Assembly (NCBI GenBank): GCA_012934845.2
Contig: WNNJ02000639.1
Location: 21,009 to 85,008 of the forward strand
From: Pomphorhynchus laevis
Lineage: Eukaryota > Acanthocephala > Palaeacanthocephala > Echinorhynchida > Pomphorhynchidae
Direction of reading: 5' to 3'
Length of the DNA stretch: 64,000 nucleotides
A program made the position numbers and the translations under genes. Below, one piece after another: positions 23,639 to 34,800 of this stretch. The notes under the pieces were generated by a model. The model was given only the letters and a program-made list of their open reading frames with translations, made no database searches and was not told where the DNA came from. Every line of letters starts with the position of its first letter. Position 1 is the stretch's first letter.

Positions 23639-24751
23639 GATCTGCGGCCTATTTCAATTCAAAACTCCCTCATCTCCATTTACGAAAAAGCGCTTGCGCG
23701 TAAAATCCGCGACTATCTAAATAGGCGAAATTTAATCCCACCAGGTTTTCATGGGTGCGTAAAAGATCGCTCGGTCCATTCAGCAATAGGTGAAGTGCAA
23801 CAGTTTTGTCAGGATAACAGTCATCAGCTTGCTGTTGCTGTCTTTCTTGACTTTTCGGCTGCATTTGACCGCATTTCCATTCCTTTTGTTATCACTTCTC
23901 TCAGGTCCCTCGGGTTGCCTGCGAGAATTGTTAACAGGGTGGAAATATTGCTGTACTCCAAGCGATTCTTCTATGAAGACGACCCTGATGCACGTCAGTT
24001 CTATCCTATTACGGGTGTGCCTCAAGGCTCCCCACTTTCTCCAATCTTGTATCTTGCTGCCTCCATTGAACTATACAAAAAATTCTAACGCGATCAACAT
24101 ATTGTGGTATATGCTGATGATACCACAGCCCTGTTCTCTGGACGCAGGTGCAAAGATGTAGTCTCTGACATCAGCCATTTCTTTACAAGATTAAAAGAGC
24201 AGCTGCCCATTTCCAATCTTGTTTTAAACTCCTCCAAATCGCAGGTGGTTGTCTTTAATGGCGCCCCTGTGACAAAGAAAAAACTCAAGAGATTAGCACT
24301 CTCAGCTCTATCTTCCATCCTGACTAATCAACCACTCCCTACCTTCACAAATCGAGTACAATACCTGGGATTTACCATTACGGTGAGCTGGTCAGCGAAA
24401 GCTGACCTGAATAGACTAAAACGTATCATGAAGAGAGCTAGATGGGCCCTGAAACGGGCCCAACATCTGTCATTGAAAGAAAAATCCCAAGTGCGCCTCT
24501 AAGGTACTTGGGCTATCTCGGGATTAGTTTTCTTTTCACGAGGACGTCCCCCAGAACAAAGACTAAGGTTTCTCAAGCTCCTCGTCTCGCGTTTACCCAG
24601 CATAGTCCGCACCGACTGGACTCTTCGGGGGGGGTGAAAGACCCCGGGTGGTTCATATACCTATGAAGAAGATTTTGACTGTAACTGTATCATTGTATTT
24701 ATTCTATTTATTTATCCTGCATGTTATTTATTATTAATAAAGTCTATTATT
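23639..24751 (+). mobile_element. 5'-truncated CR1/Jockey-like LINE with 12-bp target duplication
   Basis: Reverse transcriptase begins DLRPISIQNSLISIYEKAL, then motif A VFLDFSAAFDRI, motif B GVPQGSPLSPILY and motif C VVYADDTTALF, then a thumb region (VQYLGFTITVSWSAKADLN). A TAA stop at 24086-24088 separates motifs B and C in the same frame, and the frame is lost again after about 24500 (QRLRFLKLLVSRLPSIVRTD is readable in another frame). The tail ends attaataaagtctattatt. The 12-mer atgaatgttacc flanks it at 23627-23638 and 24752-24763. An extra copy of the left junction (23605-23620) lies just upstream. It is dead and 5'-truncated. Confidence 0.85.
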
Positions 24752-24763
24752 ATGAATGTTACC

Positions 24764-25727
24764 AAAATACAAAACGTCCTGTAATTATAAAACGCACGTT
24801 TAGTTTTATGCAGGAACGTGCACAAAATGTCAATGTCAATATGTTATGGAAACAAAACACACTCTAAAAAGAAAATTAACGATCAGGGTACACCACGTAA
24901 AATTAGGAAACAACTGATGGAGTAGCAGGTCACGTGACTGAAAATAGAGACGAACATGATTTTAAATTCAAATTGTTTAGCAGATATCGGAAGATAAACA
25001 AAGAAAAATGTTTGTTGAAGATGTTCTGAATTGCAAGGTAGGGAATTCCCTACCTTGCAATTCAACGAATATGAGTGGGAATTTTTACCAACAGAAATTT
25101 TTTTGTTAATTAGAGGACATTAAATGATTTAATGATATTAAATTAATTAAATGATTGGTATTTAATTAATCGGCATTTAACCTACTTAACTTAAAATTGT
25201 ATTAGAAAGGCAAACTGAACAAATCCCAATACCAAAAGTCTTTGAATTCATTAAAATTTAATGTATTGTAATGCATTATACCAAAATGATAATATGTGCA
25301 TTTTTGCAGCATCGGATATCATTCCGTTATTTACTCATGTTCCTTTAGCATATAGTGTCCTTATAGATGGAAATGTTTTAAATTTGATAATTCCAAACAT
25401 AAAATCTTCGAATGGATAGAATAATTGAAGTGGTATACAGAAATATTTTCATTTATTTATAAGAACAATGTGTTTGATTAAATCGACTATGGGTTATCCG
25501 TATTGTCCTCCAAAACAAACATTTATATGGATGAATGATAAACTGATATACTGATATATATAATTCTATATCTGACTGTGTTAAACTGTGCTCTGGGAGC
25601 TAATAAGCTTCAGTTTCATAATTGTAACTATATATATGATAGATTATCAAATCTACGTGCATGGTTGAGTTACGGAGATGATGCGTTCATGGTTCTAGCA
25701 TTTGTCCAAACGGTGTAGCATTTCATA
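24764..25727. other. AT-rich stretch with a perfect palindrome
   Basis: No gene was recognised. A 36-base perfect palindrome lies at 25028-25063; the remainder is plain AT-rich DNA. Confidence 0.5.
25028..25063. repeat. 36-bp perfect palindrome
   Basis: gaattgcaaggtagggaa is followed at once by its exact reverse complement with no spacer. No flanking element was identified. Confidence 0.9.
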
Positions 25728-25925
25728 ATTAGATAGGATAACTGAGTCTACTTATTTTATACTGCATAAATCAAAAATAACGATAAATAATTACAAATAA
25801 ATATAATCACATAAGATTTTATACAATTAATATTTATAAAATTGGAAATTAAAATCGAAAATAAAAGAAAAGTTTTATGAATTGACTATTCACATAAGGA
25901 ACAAAGGTCATCAAGATGAAGTGCT
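25727..25925 (-). repeat. Very diverged PLE tail (minus)
   Basis: gataactgagtctacttatt, tttatgaattgactattcac and aaaggtcatcaagatgaag preserve the order of the tail. It is one of the oldest copies. Confidence 0.5.
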
Positions 25926-28014
25926 TCGAAACAATCAAAACATAAGTTTATATTTATTTATATTTCACTATCTCCTGTATATGGCAGAATTGGTTAAGTT
26001 GTCATAAATATTTATAAGTTGATCCAAATTTATAGAATATTTAAATTTGAATGACTTAAATCTGGCATGTAAATGATGTTGGTTTCGCTAAAAAATCTTT
26101 TAATCTTTTGAACATCAGAAGGTTTACAAAATTTTCGATGTTCAAGTAATTTATTCTTTTAATAAAAAGCGACTTTATTCTTTCGATAAACCTTTTTCGC
26201 AATGTTAATATTGTTTCACAGATTTATGACTTGCTCTGGAAATCTTTTTCGATAAAATTGAATAATTTTAAAATAGTGAAAATTATTTATAATTTTAATT
26301 GTGAAATACATACCTAGAGATTCCCTGATATTTGATAATATTAGATAATTTTTCTTAACAAAAAATTATATACTGTAGTACATTGTATAGTATATAGTAT
26401 AGGTATTATATGCTCAACGATATATATGTATTATATGCTCAGTGATATATATAGGTATAATATACATGTTTATGTCTTGTTCGAAGAGACACCAATTTTA
26501 ATAAATTTCATTAAATTTATTGCAAATTGTAAATGTAGTTTACTTAAATTCTGTAATACGTACCTATTCTTACATTAATTTTATATATTAATGAAAAATT
26601 GTATAATAAAATTCTTATATTATTTTATTGAATTTTTATTGAAATGTATTTTAATCAATCATATAATTAATGTTATGGTTTTTTTTTCTCATTTTGTTGT
26701 TCATTGAAAATTTCAATTTTATGTTTTGATGAAAAATAGGCACTACTAATCGTTTAAACTTATGCGATAACAATATGATGATTACTTCTTCGGTAATCAT
26801 ATAACTAGCAATTATTTAAAACTGTTAAATAATTTAAAAATGCTATTCATTCTCTCATTTGATCAGTTTCTGTCTGTGTTTAGTTTAAAGTGAACAAAAG
26901 GGATAATCATATTTTTATTAAAAATAAATTATTTAAATTCATTTTTAAATTTAGAATTTTTGGACAGGATCAACCAAAAGAGAAATTTATTTTTTCGCTA
27001 TCAATATTCTCAATTATAACGCTGGTATTATTCCCTTCTTAACACAAATTCATTTCCATACAGTCAAAATAAATTATCATATAACTTTTTGTTAATATTT
27101 CTAAATATTCTTTCTTAACTCGTTCATTAAACAATAGTTTAAATTTCAAAAAAACTGTAAACATTGGCGAATTCAGATTTAACATTTGATTAACCATATG
27201 AACTTAATTGTTGTCTTAAAAATAATTTTCCTTCGTGATACGGGATTTGAATTATATATCAATTTGAATGTAAGGCAGAATTCGATTATAAATACATCAA
27301 AATGCATCTTGCCGTTTTTGAAGAAATTAAATTCTACAAATACCCAAGCGAATTTATCCACATCGCCTGACAATAAATTCAAGAACGACATATGTGTAGA
27401 TACTTCAATTATCGCGAGAGAAAGAATATTTTCCTATGCTGTTACTCGGCTATGTAACCTAATTTAGCTTGCAAATCGAATTCACGAAACATTACAATAT
27501 CGTAATTGTTTTTTCAACCGAGTCTGCAGAAATTTATACGACTTCGGTTATCGGCTATCATGTGCTTTCACAATAAAACCTAAATAAGCAAAGTTACTTT
27601 GTGCAATCAAAAATAATCCACTGCAAATTTATATTTACATAAATGTAAATTAATTAGATTCAAGTAATTTTTATTAAATATTAAATTAATATGAAAAACT
27701 TTTATTATAAATATTAAATATTAAACTAATAATGTGTTTTAATTAACAAATATATGTGTTTTAATTGTTTAAATGAACTTACAACAAACTATATTTTATT
27801 TTTTATGTTTTGCCACCACTGTGTAGATCAAGGCATAACAAAATAAAAGTTATAATCATCATTGACCGGATGCCCGGTCGTGGAGATAAATATTCAACTG
27901 TGTAAATATTAACAGAGCTGTAAAATAAAAATTATAAAGTCCATTTATTATAGTATTTTGATAATTATAACAGCAAACATTAATAAAGTAAATAGTCAAA
28001 GTAAATATAAAGTT
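25926..28014. other. AT-rich stretch without a confident gene
   Basis: Opposite-strand frames at 27179-27391 (minus) and 27186-27467 (plus) overlap and neither shows a family motif. A tata-rich duplication occurs near 26400-26465. Nothing else is supported. Confidence 0.5.
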
Positions 28015-28250
28015 ATTAGTCAATTCATAAAAATGACGTTTATTTTGAATTTCAATTTATTATTTTAACTTGATTTAAATTATAAAAATCTAAAAACAAT
28101 TATTAATTTTATTATTTAATTATTAAATTTTGTTTTAGCATTATTATGATTTGTTTAGTTTATAATTATATTAAATACGTAGACTCAGTTAGCTGATTTG
28201 ATCCATTTATTATATAGTATTTTGATAATTATAACAGCAAACATTAATAA
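27940..28250 (+). repeat. PLE tail insertion with about 50-bp flanking direct repeats
   Basis: A tail (28015-28200, ending acgtagactcagttagctga) lies between two copies of a host sequence: tattttgataattataacag and caaacattaataaagtaaa at about 27950-27990 and again at 28213-28255. The long direct repeat looks like a target-site duplication far longer than those of the LINEs in this window. Confidence 0.65.
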
Positions 28251-28588
28251 AGTAAAGTTTAGTCAAATTAGATAACATATTTTGTACTATCAAACAACTT
28301 TTATACTGAAATGTCTTATATTTTTAATAAAATAATTATATTATTACATGTGTCTTATATTCTTATAAAATTATTAATAAAATATTATGGTAAAAAATAT
28401 TTTATATTAAAACTATTCTTCGTATTATATTTTTTATTGATTGATAAATTTATTAAAACATAACAATAAACATTTTAGAACAATCTAATGGATTTATACA
28501 AGTTATACACCGGGTATGTGCCAAATGTGATTTTGTGTCTTTGTTATTGAATGACGATTTAAAAATAGTATAAAAAATAATGACGAAT

Positions 28589-28665
28589 GCCGTTTCGTCA
28601 TCACAATGACTCATCAGTGCCAGTTCCCTCCTACTGCTGGATGCAGAGGAGGACTAGCAGACGGC
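28589..28665 (-). ncRNA. Type III hammerhead ribozyme, canonical core intact
   Basis: Minus strand, 5' to 3': GCCGU (28665-28661) then C17 at 28660; stem I UGCUAGU pairs with ACUGGCA (one G-U pair), then CCUCC with GGAGG, and an apical CUGC/GCAG; core CUGAUGA at 28617-28611; stem II GUCAU-UGUG-AUGAC; GAA at 28596-28594; ACGGC (28593-28589) pairs with GCCGU to close stem III. Every invariant core base of the family is present. Cleavage is predicted after 28660. Stem I has an internal loop placed where natural hammerheads make tertiary contacts. Activity is inferred, not shown. Confidence 0.88.
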
Positions 28666-28801
28666 AATCAACGAATGAATCAAGTGCATGATGTACTAGA
28701 AAATATATATGGTAATATCATCTAGAGTGCTAAATTAGCACTACAATAGCTTCATCAAATTGGATCATTAGAACAAGCACTGGCAAATGCCAGCGCAAGG
28801 A

Positions 28802-28876
28802 GGTACGCTAGTCCTCCTCTGCATCCAGCAATTGGAGGGAACTAGCTCTGATGAGTCATAGTGATGACGAAACGGC
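28802..28876 (+). ncRNA. Half-decayed hammerhead ribozyme, opposite orientation
   Basis: Plus strand has stem I GCTAGT/ACTAGC, core CTGATGA at 28848-28854, a perfect stem II GTCAT-AGTG-ATGAC, then GAAAC and GGC. The 5' strand of stem III and the GTC cleavage triplet are replaced (ggta), so it should not cleave as a type III molecule. Confidence 0.7.
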
Positions 28877-28898
28877 ATTCGTCATTCTTTCGCGAATT

Positions 28899-29183
28899 CG
28901 GTTGAATTTCATTTTGTTGAGATATTTCCGGACCTCTTCGACTAACTTGTATTTTAGCTGGCTACATAATAGCTTCAGCTAACAGGTCGCATTAGGACAG
29001 AAAGCATGATGTCCAGACAACTCCACAGGGCGAGACTGTCACATAGTCCCGCCCTGTGGAGTTGTCTGGACAGCATGCTTTCTGTCGTAATGCAACCTGA
29101 TAGCTGAAGCTATTATGTAGCCAGCTAAAATACAAGTTAGTCGAAGAAGTCCAGAAATATCTCAACAAAATGAAATTCAACCG
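28899..29183. repeat. Large inverted repeat of the 258-bp unit
   Basis: The arms begin cggttgaatttcattttg and end in its complement at 29183. The centre is a hairpin in gtccagacaactccacaggg and its complement. Each arm is about 130 bp and nearly exact. The right arm continues into the tandem array. Confidence 0.85.
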
Positions 29184-29690
29184 ACCACCAACAAGACGAT
29201 TTCAATGCATCATTTCAATCAGATGGAGGACCACGATGTTTATCGTCAATATAGTGCATGCTGAGGGACGAAACAACGATGATACAGGGACGTCCACTGA
29301 TGAGTCCCGCCCTGTGGAGTTGTCTGGACAGCATGCTTTCTGTCGTAATACGACCTGAAAGCTGAAGCTATTATGTAGCCAGCTAAAATACAAGTTAGTC
29401 GAAGAGGTCCGGAAATATTTCAACAAAATAAAATTCAACCGACTACCAACAAGACGATTTCAATGCATCATTTCAATCAGATGAAGGACAACTATAATAA
29501 TCGTAGATATAGTGCATGCTGAGGGACGAAACAACGATGATACAGGGACGTCCACTGATGAGTCCCGCCCTGTGGAGTTGTCTGGACAGCATGCTTTCTG
29601 TCGTAATGCGACCTGATAGCTGAAGCTATTATGTAGCCGGTTAAAATACAAGTTAGTCGAAGAGGTCCGGAAATATCTCAACAAAATAAA
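29041..29690 (+). repeat. 258-bp tandem repeat, about two and a half copies
   Basis: tgtggagttgtctggacag recurs at 29055, 29313 and 29571, an exact 258-base spacing. Each full unit has GGGACGAAAC, then about 24 bases, then CTGATGAGTCCC, so hammerhead-like core blocks flanked by complementary pentamers are present, but there is no room for stems I and III. Short open frames here reflect only the repeat. Confidence 0.85.
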
Positions 29691-29734
29691 ATCTTAATCT
29701 TTAAATCTAAAGCGTCTATCATTTACAGGTAGAC

Positions 29735-29935
29735 GCATTATCAAAACTCGAAAATCGCTATTTTTCATTAAGAAATGTTCTGTTTCGCTATCGCCAAATT
29801 CATTTAAATCTTTATTTGACGACTTAGTCAGGCCACAAATTGAATACGGTATTCAGGCAACGTTTCCTATTACCAAAGGTGAAATTAATGATTTGGAGAG
29901 GATTCTTCGGTGAGGTAACAAATTGTAATAATATT
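29735..29935 (+). mobile_element. LINE thumb-region fragment (CR1/L2-like)
   Basis: Plus reading FKSLFDDLVRPQIEYGIQAT followed by FPITKGEINDLERILR matches the LINE phrase lYkslVRPxLEYaxxvWsP...xxxLExiQRra. Only about 60 codons remain; there is no start, end or tail. Confidence 0.7.
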
Positions 29936-30984
29936 TTCAAGTAATATCAACTATAAATCAGATATTATTTATATAATATTTAACTTTAGAAACGAATATA
30001 TAGTCAGTAAATAAATTGTTTCCAATTAAATAAAACTTGGAATTTCCTGTGTAGATAACAAAAGTATTTATAATCACAAATCAGTTGTTTTGGTTTATCT
30101 AATGACATTTTAGTATTTAGATTACTAAATGATCCAACGACATAAATTTAAAAGCATTGTGAATATAAATAATATCAGTATCAGTTTTCATAATAATTTT
30201 ATTTAATAATCCCGTACTAAGGTAGCTAGTTCAATTTCTATAGTAAATTCTTGGTCGTATTATTTAATATTTCAGAGAATATATGAATATATGTTTACAA
30301 TTGTTGAATTTCTGAAAAAGATTTTTTTTACTTAGTTATGTTGTTCGGTAGATGCCGTATTACTGAAAGAAAAAGAATTCAGTTTCTCGTAATTGTTTTT
30401 ACATTTCATATCACAATTTGTCTACAAGATGGTGCAGTATTAGTCACACTTGAGTAATAATGTAGCAAGAAAGAATAGAGAACATTTTATTTTTATAGTA
30501 AGTAAAGGGAAGACAATGTCAGTAGATCAGGGAAGTACGTTATTTATTCGGTAGATAAACAAAAATAAAATACATTAAAAATCTTAAATGCATAATAATT
30601 TATAAAAAATTGCTTAAATTATTTTAATGTAAAAGTCGAAATATCAGTAATTACCACGACCCTTGTGATTTTATAACTCTTGCGGTTAATTATCACTAAC
30701 CCTTGAGATTTCATAATGCAAATAGTCGTTGCTTGTGCTATTTGTTTAAATATATATAAAAATAAGATAAAAATCATTTTTTATTAAATTATTCTCGGAG
30801 AAATGATAAAAATCATTTCTCCGAGAAAAATAAGAGTTAAATATACACTGAGTTATATTACTCAGTGTATAATTTAAGTCAGATGACTGAGTATATCTAA
30901 TACAAAAGAGAAATAGTATTAAAAGAAATCATATCACTAAAGAATTAATGCAAACAAAGAAGCTTTTATTTTATATGTAAATTA
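29936..30984. other. AT-rich stretch with a small hairpin
   Basis: No gene recognised. A hairpin tctcggagaaatgat...atcatttctccgaga lies at about 30793-30826. Confidence 0.5.
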
Positions 30985-31740
30985 ACATTTTAATTTATAT
31001 CGTAAAGATAAAATATTTACAAGAAACATATTTTTGCATGAGCATTCATGCATACCGTATAATATAAAATATAATACATTAAATAATGAAATTTTAAGAA
31101 TTGCAACAATATGTAATGATATTGGCTTTCTTCAAAATCATTTAAATAATTTAATAGATGTATATTTTATAAAAAAACATATTTTTTGCATGAGTATTCA
31201 CTATAAAAATAACATCAAACAGAAAATAGTAAAATACATAAATCAGCACAATATTATTTAAAATAAATTTAAACTCTCAAGCGATAAATGTTTATGGATG
31301 GATAATAAATAATATACTTTGTATTAGAATAGAATACAAGATAATCAAATTACATCAAAGGAAATACTTCATTAGCACGTGTTTGGCCCCGCTGCAATAA
31401 TGGTTCGAGGAATAGGGCCGAAATCTGATAGCATAGCAGTTCCTCCTGATTACTTCTAATCCTAATTCAAATACAGCGTCTGCTATTTATTAGTTAATTC
31501 ATAATAATTAACTTTTATTTTAAATTTCAATTTGCCTTAAAATTAGCAGGAAAATGATAATTTATATAAGTTATATAAAATCTTATAACACAATTATTTA
31601 TAATTATTTATTTTCTAATTATAAAATTTTGATTTATTGATTTAGCATTATTATTTTTATTTATTTATTTTTATTTATTTATTTTTATTTATTTTTTAAT
31701 TTAATAATTATATTAAAAATGAAAAAGAAAAAACCACATA
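30985..31740 (+). mobile_element. Naiad-type PLE 3' end with tail
   Basis: The end of the RT frame (FTRNIFLHEHSCIPYNIKY-like reading and later DIGFLQNHLNNLID) is followed by the tail from atactttgtattagaatag through tggccccgctgcaataatgg. The end tag is lost in a tttattttatttat simple stretch. It shares a sub-family variant (aataatg in place of tatgttg) with 47975-48445. Confidence 0.75.
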
Positions 31741-31789
31741 AATAAAGTTAAAAGCAAACTTTCTATAATTATATTACGATGAGGTTAAA

Positions 31790-31925
31790 TTAAAAAACAA
31801 AATTAATTATATATTTCGGCAGTAAGTACTAGCATCTTCAGAAATTAGAAGTGTTTCTAAAATGATACAACTTCTGAAGATGCTAGTAGTTAATAACGAA
31901 ATATCAAAATAATTTTGTCTTTTAA
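31790..31925. repeat. PLE-like tail piece with inverted repeat
   Basis: ctagcatcttcagaa and ttctgaagatgctag face each other, followed by aacgaaatatcaaaataa. CTGAAGATGCTA...CGAAATATC is the 3' tail phrase also seen at 35400, 36380 and 41000. Confidence 0.55.
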
Positions 31926-32039
31926 TTTTACCTGATCGTTCCTAAATATTTTAAAATACAGACCAGGATGAATATATTTCTTATAATATTTGGCATTCGT
32001 TCTGCAGATCATTAAAGTACAAATATATAAACAAAGGTT

Positions 32040-32300
32040 GGACTGAGCCAATCTCACTGCATCACACAACGAGTAGTCACTGTTGTGTAAGATAAAGTAA
32101 GTCCGTCAAAGAAATTCACTGAACTGCAGCAAGTATACGGGGAAAGATTTTTAGCGGACAACCTAATATCCGGAATTCGATGGACAGTTTATAAGTAAAA
32201 ATTTCTCGATTAACGGAGTCGAATGCCTGTTTAAAGCTAACAAAAATACAATAGAGATAATTATTGAGATTGAATCGGGATATCACTGGATCGTAATATA
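32040..32300 (-). mobile_element. LINE reverse-transcriptase motif A fragment
   Basis: Minus reading contains CIFVSFKQAFDSVNRE followed by LGCPLKIFPRILAAVQ. FKQAFDSVNR is the LINE RT motif A. The reading stops soon after and nothing upstream is convincing. Clade not resolved. Confidence 0.6.
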
Positions 32301-32587
32301 CATAGTAATGGACTCTAAATAAAGTACATAGTTGATCGATAAGGCGAAATTTAATATATTCCAAACCCATAAGTACTAAATTAAAAGTTCAGCACGCTGT
32401 TCTTGACTGAGGCCATTATTTTTGCTTAAAAATATTTTTTTCCGATATCACAATCCTTTGATATTTTGAGTGTTTATATAAGGATTCAGGATGTATTCAA
32501 AATTAATTGAATGATTGATGCTTTCATGTACATATCTATGCCATTAAAGCCTTACCTTAAGCTACCCACTGTAGCTTAAGGTAGCTT

Positions 32588-32792
32588 ATATATAGATATA
32601 CCATTTAAAGTTTGCCGACTAACATGAGTACACGATTGTTTTTATAATATCAGAAAACATATCCTGACGTTACTGATCGTAACGTCATATCCTGACGTTA
32701 CGATCAGTAACGTCAGGATATGTTTTCTGATATTATAAAAACAATCGTGTACTCATGTTAGTCGGCAAACTTTAAATGGTATATCTATATAT
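32588..32792. repeat. Perfect inverted repeat, 98-bp arms, 9-bp spacer
   Basis: Left arm 32588-32685 runs from tatatatagatatacc to tactgatcgtaacgt; right arm 32695-32792 is its exact complement; the spacer is catatcctg. A smaller imperfect hairpin of taccttaagctac lies just to the left (32552-32586). No coding content. It could be a foldback element, a recent inverted duplication, or a sequencing or assembly artefact. Confidence 0.9.
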
Positions 32793-32799
32793 ACCATTC

Positions 32800-33248
32800 T
32801 ATATCTATATATATTAATATATACATTGTTATAGCTTTCTCCTTGGTAAGGATTAAACTTGTTACATTATATTAATATATATATCTATATCTATTAATCG
32901 GTTTATACAAATACTTGATTATAAAAATTCTATCTAAAATTATTTCAAGTTTAAATGTATTTATAGCACAAATTACTAAGCTTCAGTAACGTTATTTAAT
33001 TTATTTTGAACTAATGTCAGTATCTGGAGTAATATTTAATCTAACACAAAGTTTAATTTATTTAATAGAAAAAATATAGTGTCAGTTAAAACAAAAAATT
33101 AAAAAAAAACAACAATTTTCCAAAAGATTTTAACGAGCAATAATTATTAAAATTAATGCAAAAAATTGTACGTATTCGATGCTTAAATAACATAAACACC
33201 TTCTTACTAAAACAGATCCCTTAAGAAGATCGTGAGAACATTATGTGT
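32800..33248. other. AT-rich stretch without a recognised gene
   Basis: Short ata-rich repeats near 32800-32900; nothing coding. Confidence 0.5.
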
Positions 33249-34800
33249 CATCCTCGAAAGTTACGATGGTTAAAGCGCACGCGAATCTAGGATCTCGCAA
33301 ACAAATGGAAACTGCTCTTGCAAGATACCTACTTATTTTCGTTCTCAACCAGGCGATTGAATCCGCGATTGGGCTGTCTTTGTTTCATTTAGCTTCCGCG
33401 CAATCATCTTAATCATTGACATTTGGAGATGGCCCAATTTTAAGTCGCAGTTGCTCCTGAAAACAGAACGTACTATTGTACGCCTCTTTTATACGTTCTT
33501 CATATTTGTTGCTTTTACGTGTATCATGGTACGCCAAACAATATGATAAGGGTATTGAATAATATGACGGAGCATAAATGTTAAAGATACAAACGTCAAG
33601 AAACGTTCGCTTTATCCTAATATCAAACAGGCCGCCACATGCTATTTTTTTTGGCATGTGTTTGCTTTCCTCGTTGTCGTGAGGCTACTATGTTGCAAAT
33701 CTCATTGTCTCGTGTGATGGCTATGTCATCCCTTTTACATGATAAAGCATGCTCCATGTTGTCATCCTCACCGAAACACATGTTTTCGTCATACCTATAA
33801 GGGTTCAATTGTAGCGAGCAGCTAGAGCTTCTCGAAATTCTCTCGATGTAAGATGGAATCATTGTTGTTCTACTTGTCGTAATATAAGAGAGCTGTTAAA
33901 ATGTAGGTATCTCTCCGTGCCTTCTGTACCGAATTATTATATCTCATTTAGATTATCAGTGTGACGCTTATTGTTCATATCTCTAATGGTAGTTACTATC
34001 ATCATCTGCTAAGTGTATTTTTAGTGAGGGCATTTTTTAGGCCATATATTGATTTTCTGATTGTTTGATCGGATCTATTATCTCAAGGCCGCCCATACGT
34101 GGTGGAAGAGTATAAATCGATTTGAGGATTAAGGAAGTGGGCGATCAAATGTTTTAGACTCAAATTAATCGAAAATGTTTTCATCTCGCGATTAAAATTA
34201 TTCAGATGAACATGCTGTTCTGCGTAAAAGCTGCATTTGATCACTAAAATCTGCATATGATCACTTTGCATATGCAAAGTGATCATCAACGTACGAGATA
34301 GTACTCATCTTTAACGTGATGAGTAATGTCATCGACCTATGAAGCACATTAATCATTCTTCAACACATTAGGAGGTACCCATAAGTGCTCCAATCAGTAT
34401 CACACAACGGTCGGACATCGAGATATTCCTTTTCTGCGAACGAATCCTTTGCAACTTTAGTACACGGATGAGAATAGAGAACACTACTCTTTGTAGCATT
34501 GATGAAGTAACAATTAAAGACCAATAGTTTTTTAAGACTCCATATGACTTTCAGATCTTTTAAAGGTTCGATAAAAGTTGAATAAACCTCATACCAATGT
34601 GCATGATGCTCGGAATCTTTGCTTGTATTTTACTGAAAAGTGGTAGCGATTTCGCTGCAAAAGTAGCCATTGCAACGGGGTCACCTTGGGTAAACCCCTA
34701 TTTCGATAGTATTTCATGGCCACATTTAACCATGAGCTTGTGGCCCATATACATGTTGTCATCATTCGACCCATCGAAGGATATACTACCCAAAATTAGT
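33249..34800 (-). mobile_element. RLE-type LINE, RT to C-terminus, decayed
   Basis: Minus-strand order: near 34680 a GFTQGDPVAMATFA-like RT motif B; near 33790 a zinc-knuckle region CFGEDDNMEHALSCKRD; near 33600 the endonuclease core RTFLDVCIFNIYAPSY and RKSNKYEERI; near 33330 the C-terminal IAWLRTKISRYLARAVSICL ending FEDDT and a stop at about 33249. This is the layout (RT, CxC..H..C knuckle, PD-(D/E)XK) of RLE LINEs. Frame changes and stops occur between every block. The subtype (TQGDPxAMA motif B) differs from that at 61087-63973 (QQGDPLGPV). Confidence 0.75.

Larger units (their letters stand above)
28570..28885. repeat. Retrozyme-like unit with two convergent hammerhead regions
   Basis: The left end has an intact hammerhead on the minus strand and the right end a half-decayed one on the plus strand. 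Between them is about 130 bp also present at 10990-11100. The unit therefore has inverted ribozyme-bearing ends. It is followed without a gap by the inverted repeat and 258-bp array. Confidence 0.65.

Noticed and set aside
27179-27467. Overlapping opposite-strand frames as a possible gene
   Set aside because: No motif on either strand and no splice context; chance openness in AT-rich DNA.
29261-29312. A functional hammerhead inside each 258-bp unit
   Set aside because: GAAA and CTGATGA are in reversed order with only about 24 bases between them, too little for stems I and III; kept only as a motif resemblance.
29170-29684. Open frames of 60-80 codons repeated on both strands in the 258-bp array
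   Set aside because: They repeat with the array period and exist on both strands; they reflect repeat sequence, not genes.
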